A stretch of 20,000 bases of DNA. Origin: Mesostigma viride (Eukaryota; Streptophyta; Mesostigmatophyceae; Mesostigmatales; Mesostigmataceae). The DNA lies in assembly GCA_009746045.1 (NCBI GenBank), contig RPFO01000263.1, positions 27,501-47,500 on the forward strand, given 5' to 3'. A program made the translations under genes and the position numbers. Under the pieces are notes generated by a model. That model saw only the letters and a program-made list of their open reading frames with translations. It searched no databases and was not told the origin of the DNA. Of the stretch, positions 1-8,228 are shown in pieces. The first letter of the stretch is position 1, and the number at the start of each line of letters is the position of its first letter.

Positions 1-281
1 ACCCACCCACCCACCCACCCACCCAACCACCCAACCACCCAACCACCCACCCACCCACCCACCCACCCACCCACCCACCCACCCACCCACCCACCCACCC
101 ACCCACCCACCCACCCACCCACCCACCCACCCACCCACCCACCCACCCACCCACCCACCCATTCACCCACCCACCCACCACCCACCCACCCACCCACCCA
201 CCCACCCACCCACCCACCCACCCACCCACCCACCCACCCACCCACCCACCCACCCACCCACCCACCCACCCGCCCACCCAT
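1..281. repeat. (ACCC)n tetranucleotide array, first copy
   Basis: Nearly uninterrupted ACCC/CCCA tetranucleotides run from the window edge, with a few phase slips (AACC near 25-48, ATTC near 161, a CACC shift near 178). The array extends to the left beyond the window. The complementary strand reads (GGGT)n, a classic G-quadruplex-capable sequence. Open frames across it give only Thr-His-Pro-Pro or Trp-Val-Gly-Gly repeats and are not genes. Confidence 0.97.
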
Positions 282-296
282 CAAACATGCACCTGC

Positions 297-615
297 ACGC
301 AGTCACGCAGCCACGCAGCCACGCAGCCACGCAGCCACGCAGCCACGCAGCCACGCAGCCACGCAGCCACGCAGCCACGCAGCCAGGCAGCCAGGCAGCC
401 ACGCAGCCACGCAGCCACGCAGCCACGCAGCCACACAGTCACGCAGCCACGCAGTCACGCAGTCACGCAGCCACGCAGCCACGCAGCCACGCAGCCACGC
501 AGCCACGCAGCCACGCAGCCACGCAGCCACATAGCCACACAGCCACACAGCCACACAGCCACACAGCCACACAGCCACACACCCACACAGCCACACAGCC
601 ACACAGCCACACAGC
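297..615. repeat. Octamer minisatellite GCAGCCAC/ACAGCCAC, first copy
   Basis: About 40 tandem octamers follow the (ACCC)n array. The left part is mostly GCAGCCAC. From about 528 onward the units are ACAGCCAC. The main variable position is the G of the CpG in CACGCAG, so the variant is CpG to CpA. Isolated changes (CAGTCACG, CAGCCAGG) occur inside. Reading frames over it are low-complexity shadows. Confidence 0.95.
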
Positions 616-833
616 CACCCACCACCCACTCGCCGACCTGCCTGCATGGCAAGCAGCCTGCCCACTAGCTGCCCATGCACACTTACCCACCCACCCAACC
701 AACCACTCAGCCAGTAACGTACCCAACTAATTGCACCTGCGCGTTTGGCCACCCATGCGCCCACACACCTGGCGAGCCACCCAGCCTCATAGCTACCCTG
801 TTGCACCCCCACCACCACCACACCACACCACAC
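616..833. repeat. Unique tail of compound repeat unit, copy 1
   Basis: Non-repetitive segment of a little over 200 bp, ending in a CCACCACCACAC run. It closes the first compound unit. The same segment recurs at 1678-1860 about 1060 bp later (CTGCCTGCATGGCAAGCAG at about 639 and 1699) with scattered substitutions and small indels. This shows that the whole composite unit, not just the microsatellite, was duplicated. Confidence 0.9.
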
Positions 834-835
834 CA

Positions 836-1345
836 CCCACCCACCCAGCCCCACCCACCCAACCACCCATGCACCCACCCATGCACCCACCCACCCACCC
901 ACCTACCCACCCACGCACCCACCCACCCACCCACCCACCCACCCACTCACCCACCCACCCACCCACCCACCCACCACCCACCCACCCACCCACCCACCCA
1001 CCCACCCACCCACCCACCCACCCACCCACCCACCCACCCACCCACCCACCCACCCACCCACCCACCCACCCATTCACCCACCCACCCTCCCACCCACCCA
1101 CCCATTCACCCACCCACCCACCCACCCACCCACCCACCCACCCACCCACCCACCCACCACCCACCCACCCACCCACCCACCCACCCACCCACCCACCCAC
1201 CCACCCACCCACCCACCCACCCACCCACCCACCCACCCACCCACCCACCCACCCACCCACCCACCCACCCACCCACCCACCCACCCACCCACCCACCCAC
1301 CCACCCACCCACCCACCCACCCACCCACCCACCCACCCACCCATG
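836..1345. repeat. (CCCA)n tetranucleotide array, second copy
   Basis: About 500 bp of CCCA tetranucleotides with a few interruptions (CATG, ATTC, CTCC) and phase shifts at about 972 and 1155. It is the first section of the second compound unit and the longest (CCCA)n tract here. The minus strand is (GGGT)n. Confidence 0.97.
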
Positions 1346-1355
1346 CACCTGCATG

Positions 1356-1677
1356 CAGTCACGCAGCCACACAGCCACGCAGCCACGCAGCCACGCAGCC
1401 ACACAGCCACGCAGCCACACAGCCACGCAGCCACACAGCCACGCAGCCACGCAGCCACGCAGCCACGCAGCCACACAGCCACGCAGCCACGCAGCCACGC
1501 AGCCACGCAGCCACGCAGCCACACAGCCACACAGCCACGCAGCCACACAGCCACGCAGCCACCCACGCAGCCACGCAGCCACGCAGCCATGCAGCCACGC
1601 AGCCACACAGCCACGCAGCCACACAGCCACACAGCCACGCAGCCACACAGCCACACAGCCACACAGCCACACAGCCA
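1356..1677. repeat. Octamer minisatellite GCAGCCAC/ACAGCCAC, second copy
   Basis: Tandem octamers as in the first copy, but with GCAGCCAC and ACAGCCAC interspersed through most of the array and pure ACAGCCAC at the right end. A phase break (CAGCCACCCACGCAG) lies near 1556-1570. The order (CCCA)n - octamers - unique tail is preserved between copies. Confidence 0.95.
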
Positions 1678-1860
1678 CCCACCACCCACTCGCTGACCTG
1701 CCTGCATGGCAAGCAGCCTGCCCGCTAGCTGCCCATGCACACTTAACCAACCAACAAACCACTCAGCCAGTAACGTACCCAACCAAATGCACGTGCGCGT
1801 TCGGCCACCCATGCGCCCATACACCTGGCGAGCCACCCAGCCACATTGCAGCAATAGCTT
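1678..1860. repeat. Unique tail of compound repeat unit, copy 2
   Basis: Homologue of the 616-833 segment, with differences such as CTAGCT context changes, loss of several CCCA units near 1745, and divergence from about 1843 where similarity stops. It marks the right edge of the compound tandem duplication; sequence to the right is unrelated. Confidence 0.88.
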
Positions 1861-1907
1861 TCTGTTTGGTTCTGATATGTTGAAAAGATAGCCACCGCTC
1901 TTGAGCA

Positions 1908-2237
1908 TTATATCAGAGCATGCATGAGGAAAGCAATAGACTTGCCGACGCTGGAAGCCCCAGGGGCCAGCGCAGGGCCGGTGCCTCCTGGGGGGTTGTT
2001 TTCCTGCCGCATTGCCGCTGCCATGGCTGCTCCAGCAGTGGGTGCTGCTGTCGCAGCCGCCGGGGAAGAGGGTTGTTCGGTGCCCCGTAGGGGAACCGGC
2101 TCCGCCACCGGCTGGCGCACAGGGGAGGGGGGTTGTTCGGACTGCCTCGCGGCAGCCGGACCCTCCACCGGGCTGGTATTGTCATTGTTGTTCTTTGTTT
2201 TTCCTTGTTTTTTTTTGCCATTGCCGGTTTGAACCAT
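1908..2237 (-). CDS. Hypothetical 109-residue Pro/Ala-rich reading frame
   Basis: Not recognised. The frame runs from an ATG at 2237 to a TAA at 1908-1910. Residues 7-22 are very basic and polar (Lys/Asn/Gln), encoded by an A-rich stretch. The rest is Pro/Ala/Glu-rich and holds two related (S/T)EQP(P/S)SP motifs about 20 residues apart, encoded by a partial DNA duplication containing GGGTTGTTCGG on the plus strand. A second minus frame from about 2338 is also open, so the coding choice is uncertain. The composition recalls the start of a retroelement ORF or a disordered leader, but no domain is visible. It may be non-coding or a 5' remnant cut off by the adjacent repeats. Confidence 0.25.
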   Translation of the reverse strand: MVQTGNGKKKQGKTKNNNDNTSPVEGPAAARQSEQPPSPVRQPVAEPVPLRGTEQPSSPAAATAAPTAGAAMAAAMRQENNPPGGTGPALAPGASSVGKSIAFLMHALI

Positions 2238-2682
2238 TGTTGAGTTTGATGTTGCTGAAGAGCATTTGTAAAATTCAAGTTAGGATTGACAACGAGCGAC
2301 GTAGTATAACGCTTGAGAGCACAGGATATGGTTGGCAATGAATTGCTTCCTTCATTAGAAAATAGGTTTACCCTTTATCAACGTTCCTCTCACTGGCCGC
2401 GCCGCCAGTGACCGTTGGGTGCAGACCGTTGGCCCGAGGCCGCACGATGACAGGTAGCAGTCTAGTCACAGCATCGTGTGATCACAGATCAATCCACTCT
2501 GCAGTACGTTCCCTATCTAGGATACTCTAGTACCGTCCAATGGTGGGACACTACGTATACTGGGTACTGACATCTGTCACGTACCCCAGTACCCAAAGTA
2601 CCTATCTAGGGAAATGTATGTGACTCGACTAGCAGTCCTATCTGCATAGCCCACGTGGTATTTATATTCACATACCAACGTA
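2238..2682. other. Spacer without recognisable gene
   Basis: I see no gene in this stretch of more than 400 bp. It contains a weak inverted repeat (ACTGGGTAC at 2559-2567 against GTACCCCAGT at 2581-2590, one bulge) and several GTACC/GGTAC and CTATCTAGG motifs. Its last six bases, AACGTA, are the left target-site duplication of the retroelement that follows. Confidence 0.6.
2677..2682. repeat. Target-site duplication AACGTA, left
   Basis: AACGTA directly precedes the left LTR and is repeated at 8673-8678 directly after the right LTR. Copia-type integrases usually make 5-bp duplications, so one of the six bases may match by chance or belong to the element end. Confidence 0.8.
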
Positions 2683-3110
2683 GTTGAAAATGACTTTGGA
2701 ATGGTTTGGTTGCAATTGCTGCGGCTCCTTGGCCGCTGTTTATTGCCTTAATTTATACATTTACAGCGTCAACCTTCTAGAGATGCCTAGAAACCTTATT
2801 CTGCACTGTCGTTACAAGTATGGCAATGCAGTATGCGTTGTGCACATGGAACCTTCCAGACACCAGACGCCATGGTTATATCTTAACAACCCGTGGCAAG
2901 ACTGCAACCATTGTGGCAACCATTGTGCCCAGCGACATGAGTCTCGCCGGATTCATTGTCCGCATCCAGGTAATCAACATCACGTGCGGCAAACTGGTAT
3001 ATTGCATAACAGAAAACCGGGACAGAAGAATGCATACGTTTATTTCAATGTGTCGTTCCGACAGTATTTTTCCGAGCCCTGCCCAGCATCATTTGTAATG
3101 CTTTACAACT
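2683..3110 (-). repeat. 3' LTR of the copia element
   Basis: 428-bp direct repeat of 8229-8672. On the plus strand it runs from GTTGAAAATGAC to CTTTACAACT; the ends form a short inverted pair (GTTG/CAAC). I count about eight substitutions and two indels against the other LTR. The larger indel is 15 bp, present only in the 5' LTR after CAGACGCC and bounded by GCC repeats, which suggests slippage deletion here. Plus-strand open frames through it are not coding. Confidence 0.93.
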
Positions 3111-3116
3111 CCAGCA

Positions 3117-3128
3117 CTTTTCTTTTTC
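3117..3128 (-). promoter_or_regulatory. Polypurine tract of the copia element
   Basis: On the minus strand this reads GAAAAAGAAAAG, six bases upstream of the 3' LTR start. This is the expected position and composition for the plus-strand primer of an LTR retrotransposon. The short TGCTGG between tract and LTR is slightly unusual. Confidence 0.65.
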
Positions 3129-3338
3129 ATGTGGCAAAGATGGCCAGCGTACTCTTATCAGTCATTAACGGCAGCGCGTGCCATGCCATCATGAATAGCA
3201 ACTACAACACCGACATAGTCTCAGAGGGTAATGCCCACTGAACATTATTATACAATAGGTAATCACCCCCGGGGAAAACCTACCGAGGCTGAAAACCCGT
3301 GGCGCGGGGCCATTCATGGTTCAACGCAACTCAATCAA

Positions 3339-4030
3339 CTAGTGCGAAGACTGACCCAGTGATAGCCTATTCATCGTGTGTCGCAGAAGCGGGTACTGTG
3401 CCTTAGCTGAGCTATACAGTTTAGTGAGGGCATCGGAGTAGTTCCTTTCGCCCGGCACATGCTGGGTACTGACACAATCAGAGAACTCCTTGACCCTGAG
3501 GAAGTCCAAGTCCCGTGTGCGGGCATAAGGGTTCTCAATGAAATCAACAACCGCCTGGCTGTCCGTGCGTATCACGCGACGGAGATGCGGAGTGGTGCCG
3601 CCCACCGCGAGAATCCAGCAAATGAGCGCGTGGAAGTTGGACAGCTCGCTCGCAGCCTCGCAGTATGCGCGCGCCTCAGCGGTGTCGGATCCCACATACA
3701 CGCGGCGGTGCAAACGGGAATACCATGCAAAGATGGAAGACATCGCGGGTTGGTCAGCGTTGCAAATGGTAGTGACAGCAGCGCACCTACCACGCATCTT
3801 GGTGAGCACGCGGGCATCTAGGGAACTGTCGCAATAAGACACAAGCTCCACGGGCTTATCCCAGTCTACACCTTGTAACATCAACCCGGGTAAGGCCAGG
3901 AGGTACTACTGCACAATCACCGCACGGTCAATAAGGCACGGTACATTGTCAGGCAGTCGGCTAAGGACAGCCACATCACGGCTAGAGGTGCAGGCCAGCC
4001 AATTGAGCTTGCCACGCAATGTCCCACACT
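3339..4030 (-). pseudogene. Copia RT C-terminus and RNase H domain
   Basis: The RNase H frame has catalytic-type acidic residues in YCDSS (Asp19 of the frame starting at 3884), SDTAEARAY (Glu70) and RTDSQAVV (Asp108). It ends with a VPGE..YSDALTK motif (about 143-155), matching the copia LADxLTK motif. Upstream, the same frame reads through a TAG near 3909 into a segment with RGKLNWLACTSSRDVAVLSRL, the counterpart of the copia RT thumb/connection motif (G.L.YL...RPDI). Removing the nested insertion at 4041-4214 plus one target copy puts this segment in frame with the HADD part of RT, so the two were one polyprotein. Function as RNase H is by family; this copy is broken. Confidence 0.88.
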
Positions 4031-4225
4031 CAGACGCAAGATGAGGATTACATCCCCGGATGAGGATTACATCCCCATCTAGTGCTTAACGGTTGGGGGA
4101 TGATGCAGACGATATTTGTTTAAACTTTTGTGTGATTATTTTTCTAATGAGATTAGCATAGTACTCCGTGGCATGCCTTTGCGCATGACACGCAAGTACC
4201 TACTTACTTACTTACAGACGCAAGA
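4031..4225 (+). mobile_element. Short nested insertion with target duplication and (ACTT)n tail
   Basis: CAGACGCAAGA occurs at 4031-4041 and again at 4215-4225, enclosing about 173 bp that interrupts the RT frame. The insert starts with two copies of a 17-bp sequence beginning ATGAGGATTAC (4041-4057 and 4060-4076). It ends on the plus strand in a short CTACTTACTTACTTAC tail. An approximately 11-bp target duplication with a microsatellite 3' tail and no terminal inverted repeats is typical of a SINE or a 5'-truncated LINE copy. No Pol III box was convincingly seen and no protein is encoded. Excising it restores the RT-RNase H frame. Confidence 0.72.
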
Positions 4226-5242
4226 AGCGGCCCACTGCTGCTCATCACCTCCTTAACCAAATCCTGCACATAGCTGCCCTTGGGCTGAAGCAACATCGCC
4301 CACTTGCCGTGCTCATCGTGATCCATGACAGTGTCCATGCCCATGAACTGAACCACCATGCCCAGCTCACGGAAAATAAGCTTGCCCACAGGGTACCTGG
4401 CATGCGCAATGCTATGGAACCAGGCAATCCATTCACGCGGGCCAAAGCAATCACAGTCATCTGCATGCACGAACACAAACACCAGCTCGCCCTTCCAGAC
4501 GCCCACAAACAAGGAGGGGCGCCAAGTCACTGTACACCATGCCAGCTGTGTCAAGGAGAAGGCGCTCTAGGCTCAGGCGCCAAGCCCGTGGACCAGCCAC
4601 GGTCCCATCAACCGCCTTTATCAGCCGCATAAACTTCTTTCCTACAAGAGGCTCCCAGATTTTGGGTGTCCTAACATAGAGGGGTGTGGTGCCATCCCAT
4701 AGCCGAGCACTTTCATGGGCATCCCCGTGGAGGTAGGCCTTTGAAAAATCTAGCACAGCGGACCCGTGTGGCATACCCCTATTCAAGCGCCCGCAGTGAG
4801 CAGCGCGCGGATGAAAGCACACTACCATGCGCCACGTATCTTTGTTTAAACCTGGCGCAGTCAAGCAAGGCCGAAGGGGGCAGGTCAGAAGATCCAGAAA
4901 ACTCTAGCACTACAGGTCTAGCAAATTCTACTTTCCTATCAGTGCCCGGGACGGGCTTCAGCGAAGCAATCTGCCATCCCTCGGTACAACGTCCACAGGC
5001 TCCACACATCCCAGCCCTAGCCATCGTTCCCCCGCAGCCAAGATGGCACCTTGGGTATTGTCTAGACCCTCCTCAGTCGAGACGTGCCTGGCTACATCAA
5101 AGAAGGACATGGGGCTCTCTTTAGCAAAGTCATGGAAATTAAGCCCCAAGCTTTCAGGGGTAAGGGCCTTAGGGGTAATGAGATCACGGGCCGGAGGCAA
5201 CTCAGAATCATTGTACTCTACCCCTTTCAGGGCTGCCACCAT
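4225..5242 (-). pseudogene. Copia-type reverse transcriptase (RVT_2-like), four frames
   Basis: Read 5' to 3' on the minus strand, RT is spread over four frames: 5242 to about 4985; about 5000 to 4830 (ending near LLDCARFKQRYVAHGS, like the KARLVA.G motif); 4864 to about 4500 (catalytic DFSKAYLHG, then LIKAVDGTVAGPRAW, counterpart of LYGLKQAPRAW); and 4554 to 4225 (LVFVFVHADDCDCFG with HADD in place of the usual YxDD, then VGKLIFRELGMVVQFMGMD). The third and fourth pieces overlap in LAPLLVCG / PSLFVGVWKGEL, placing that shift near 4500. The family makes cDNA from element RNA in virus-like particles. This copy cannot yield an intact enzyme unless several shifts are sequencing errors. Confidence 0.88.
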
Positions 5243-6147
5243 ATAGGCAAGGAGAGGCCCCTAGTCGCTACATCAAGGGAGAAATTGTTTAATCTCAGGT
5301 AACCAAATCCCACTCGAGACAACTGTGTGCTACTAACTGTGACCCCGGGTAGGGACAAGAATGGCTGCCCCAAAAGTGCTGGCCCCTCGTATCCCTCCAC
5401 CACACACATAGGCGTCTCAACACCCACCAGGATCTCTAGCGGAATCTCCCCCAAGACCTTGTAAGACCCCGACCTAGCAAAGTCAGTGACCTGGGTCCAC
5501 CGGGAGGGAAACAAGGGACAATCATCATCTACACAATACTCCACAATAATGGAGACCTGGGCTTGGGTGTCTACGAGAAGCCCACACTGAAGTGACCGAG
5601 TGGCCGAGAGTGAGGAAATCACAGCGATGCTCGGGTCAAGCTGAGGTGGTGCACTGCCCATTGCACAGGTTGGGTTACGAAGGGAAGCAAGCCCCATGGT
5701 ATTGTCTCGGCGCCTCAGCCCTAGCACAATCTTGTTCAGCAAACCACCACGCCCCCGGCTAGGCTGACTAACGGCAGCCGGATCCTGGCTAACGGCAGGA
5801 GTAAAGCCCGCCCTACTACCCTCGCGCAGGTCAGCAGGGGGCTCGCTCATTACGCCTCGAACATCCTCCGCTAGAGCCCGCACGTCCCCATCATCATCTA
5901 CGTCACCATCGTCCTCACTATTCCCCACAAAGACATCCATAGGGTCAGAGGCAGGCAGAGAACGAGGGGGAGAGGTGGGAACATCACCTGGCTCTCGCAC
6001 GAAGTGCGCCACGTCCGCGTAGTAGTGGAGAAGTCGCTCCCATGCGCTCGTATGCGGCATAAGGCTTGAGTCTGCTCCAGGAATGTGGTGTTGCTTGCCC
6101 TGCAAGGACACAATCGCCTTGCGTACATGCACGTCCACAGCCTCCAC
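5227..6147 (-). pseudogene. Integrase tail, acidic linker and aspartic-protease-like domain
   Basis: One frame of about 306 residues, continuous upstream with the integrase C-terminal frame across a TAG at 6190. Residues 1-31 end the integrase C-terminal SH3-like domain (VEAVDVHVRKAIVSLQGKQHHIP). Residues 50-150 are a Pro/Ser/Asp-rich linker. Residues about 186-285 look like a retropepsin: CGLLVDTQAQVSII (Asp193; DTG replaced by DTQ), then an ALLGQPFL motif (257-264) matching the second conserved ILG.DFL motif. The glycine of the active-site triad is missing, so activity is doubtful. The frame overlaps the RT frame by about 16 bp with a frame change. Protease between integrase and RT is not the standard copia order. 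The assignment is by motif only. Confidence 0.65.
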
Positions 6148-7066
6148 AGTCGCTGGGCCCTCCCATTGTCCCCTCTTGCCAAAGAAGCCCTAATCATGAA
6201 TCCAAACCTGGTCCCCTACGCTATAGGCGATAACCGGCCTACGCATATCCCTTCGAACCAGATTGGCAAACTTTTGCTGCAAATGCTGTGCCCAATCCTC
6301 TTCTACTTCAGGCAGGTAGTGGCCATGCTGCAAGCCCTCTGCAGTGATAACACAATTGCGCGAAGGCACTGAAAGGAGCACACGGCGGTTTAGGCATGCA
6401 GAAATATGCAAAGCCCACACTAAACGGAAGCATAAGAACCAAGAGCAGCCTCACCGTTCCGCCTTGCACCTTGTTTAAATTCCTGCACAGCACGTTCCAC
6501 CAAACCTTGCCCTTCATGGTTTTGACGGCGCACTGTCCGGAGGTACTCAAACCCCGGCTTGCCCTCAAAGCATGCGAACTGCCTGTCCATTTGCAGTGAC
6601 TCATTAGGAGAGAAAAACGCAGAGAGAATGTCAATAGCCTCCGCCAAATCCTCCGCTGACTGACCCCGCAGCGGGATTACTGCTACATTATGAGCATACC
6701 TATCTATGGCTATGAAATAAGGGGAGGCGCCCAGAACAGTACGTCGCCTACAATCTGCCCTTTGCACGCGGAGGGATGCTTAGCATGGTGGCGGGGAAGC
6801 TTTGGCCCAGTAGCCTGACACACAGGACAATGCGCATAGCAATCTCGACATGCTGCCAAAAGCTCTGCCCCACCCAATGCATTTGCAAATTTGTAAGCAT
6901 TTGTGCCATGGCCAAATAATGTGTGCAGACGAGAGGCAATTCCGTAAATAGAAACAAGCTTTTCATTACCATCAGTTACGGGTACACTGTCCGATAAATC
7001 TTGTGCTGCCCCTTGCTTTGCATTTGCCAATGGCCGCTCCGCTGGGCTAGACTGCAACCCTATCAC
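6055..7066 (-). pseudogene. Retrotransposon integrase (H2C2 finger, D-D-E core, C-terminal domain)
   Basis: Three frames. The first (7066 to about 6730) has a zinc-binding HTLFGH...CPVC finger and the first core Asp in IVGDVLF. The second (about 6740 to 6420) continues PYFIAIDRYAHNVAVIPL, the second Asp in SLQMDRQFACF, and the Glu in HEGQGLVERAVQEFKQG. The third (6420 to 6055) has WALHISACLNRR, then YSVGDQVWIHD, a TAG at 6190, and RGQWEGPATVEAVDV...IPG, the C-terminal GD.VW / W.GP.V motif. Both shifts can be placed within a few codons by motif continuity. The family joins cDNA to host DNA in the nucleus. The domain lies directly after gag; 30 bp upstream of 7066 is an in-frame TAG (7094) that separates it from gag. 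Confidence 0.9.
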
Positions 7067-7093
7067 TGTCGAATACGCCCTGTCTTGGGCCGT

Positions 7094-8125
7094 CTAGTTT
7101 CCCTGCTGCGCCTGCTGCGCCTGCTGCGCCTGCTGGGGACGAACCCAGCGCATGCTCCGACGAGGCCTCCTAATGGGCCCGGCCCTAGCTACCCTCGTCG
7201 GCAGTGGCATCGTTTTTCTTGTCCGGCTGCCTGCCGGACTTGCAAAACCTGGCCTTGTGGCCTGGCTTGTGGCACTTGCCACACAAACTGGTCGACAGAG
7301 GAAAATTCTTGTTGGCATTGCAGCTGTCACGGTTGTGGCCGCCAGTGCCCTGGCACCTCGGGCACTTCTCGCGTCTGTCGCCCTCCCCAAAACAGCACTG
7401 ATGCTTGGTGTTCCCGCGGGCTTGGTGGCAGATCCCCTTCCCGCCAATTCCTGTGCCGCGCCACCGAGGGCGAAGGCCTCCCGGATGGCAGTAAAGCTGG
7501 CAGTCCTGCTTTCCAGCTTTTCCTTTGTCAGGACGGGTGCCAGGCCTTGGATACTGCTGTCAGTAATCACACCACTGGCGAGGGCCTTGCCCAGGAAAAG
7601 CACGACGCTGAAATCAATGTCTGGAAAAGTCAACGTAGTGTCTTCCAGCATCCTCTCGAATGCCAGTGTCGCCTGGACCGGGTCGCCCGACACCTCAAAA
7701 GTGAGGATCCGGATCATATCTTTGATCGACTTGAGCAGGCCCTCGGGCACCAGGAGTTCCTTCAAACGGCTGTAAAAGTCCGCCCACTCCACCTTCTTCT
7801 CGTGGGCAATCCGGATCAAATCACGGACGGCCGGCATTCCCGACGAGCCGTGTCCACTGAATCGCAACGTAGCAACGTGGTCGTTGTCCAGGAAACTCAC
7901 TGTCTTCGCGTACCAGTACCCCAGGCCGTCGTAGTAGTCCTTCTTCTCCGGGTCCTTGCTGCCGGGTGGCAGTGGCTTGGGCAGCAAACGCATTGCCAAT
8001 TCGTGCTGCTTTAATTTGTTCATTTCCTTCTTGTCCTGTCCAGTCAGGACCGGTGTGAACTTGAGTGTCCGGCGAGTGGTTATCGCCGGTAATATTGTGC
8101 GGAACCTGAGTAGCCCAAGTGGCAA
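7094..8125 (-). pseudogene. gag-like capsid protein with out-of-frame zinc knuckles
   Basis: An open frame to a TAG at 7094; the first ATG is at 8023 (residue 35), and the upstream part may be leader. It encodes a mostly helical capsid-like region (about residues 55-240; WYAKTVSFL, WADFYSRLKELL, ALAFERMLED-like patterns). From about 7450 the biologically sensible frame shifts by one. There CPRCQGTGGHNRDSC (CX2CX5HX4C) and CGKCHKPGHKARFC (CX2CX4HX4C) form two nucleic-acid-binding knuckles, and that frame stops at a TAG at 7185. So gag carries a frameshift before its nucleocapsid part. A GCGCAGCAG-type 9-bp tandem (7102-7135) gives a QQA repeat at the end. The family product forms the virus-like particle and binds element RNA. 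Confidence 0.82.
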
Positions 8126-8145
8126 AAAGGTTTCCGCACAATATT
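8091..8145. promoter_or_regulatory. Leader hairpin between 5' LTR and gag
   Basis: AATATTGTGCGGAACC at 8091-8106 pairs with 8129-8145 along 16 bp with a single bulged base, leaving a 22-base loop. It sits in the untranslated leader just upstream of the gag ATG, where retroelements often have packaging or dimerisation structures. It could instead be a tiny fold-back insertion. The structure is seen; the role is inferred. Confidence 0.6.
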
Positions 8146-8228
8146 AACCTAACTCATGGCGTCAGTCTCAGCGCTTGGCGCAGCACGGCCACGAGCCATG
8201 GAAAAAAAAAGTGTGATTAAGAGTACGA

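Noticed and set aside
1-1345. Telomeric repeat
   Set aside because: The unit is a plain CCCA tetranucleotide; no TTAGGG, TTTAGGG or TTTTAGGG-type repeat is present and the arrays are internal.
297-1677. CRISPR array
   Set aside because: Octamers are contiguous with no unique spacers, and the context is eukaryotic.
163-1908. Long open frames on both strands giving His-Pro-Thr or Trp-Val-Gly-Gly repeats
   Set aside because: They are translations of tetranucleotide and octamer arrays, open in several frames at once, with no conserved domain.
2684-3241. 185-residue plus-strand frame with Cys/His residues
   Set aside because: It lies in the 3' LTR and repeats in the 5' LTR; it is antisense to the element and has no recognised domain.
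7001-8014. 337-residue Cys-rich plus-strand frame
   Set aside because: Antisense shadow of gag; the Cys-rich composition comes from the reverse strand of capsid and knuckle codons.
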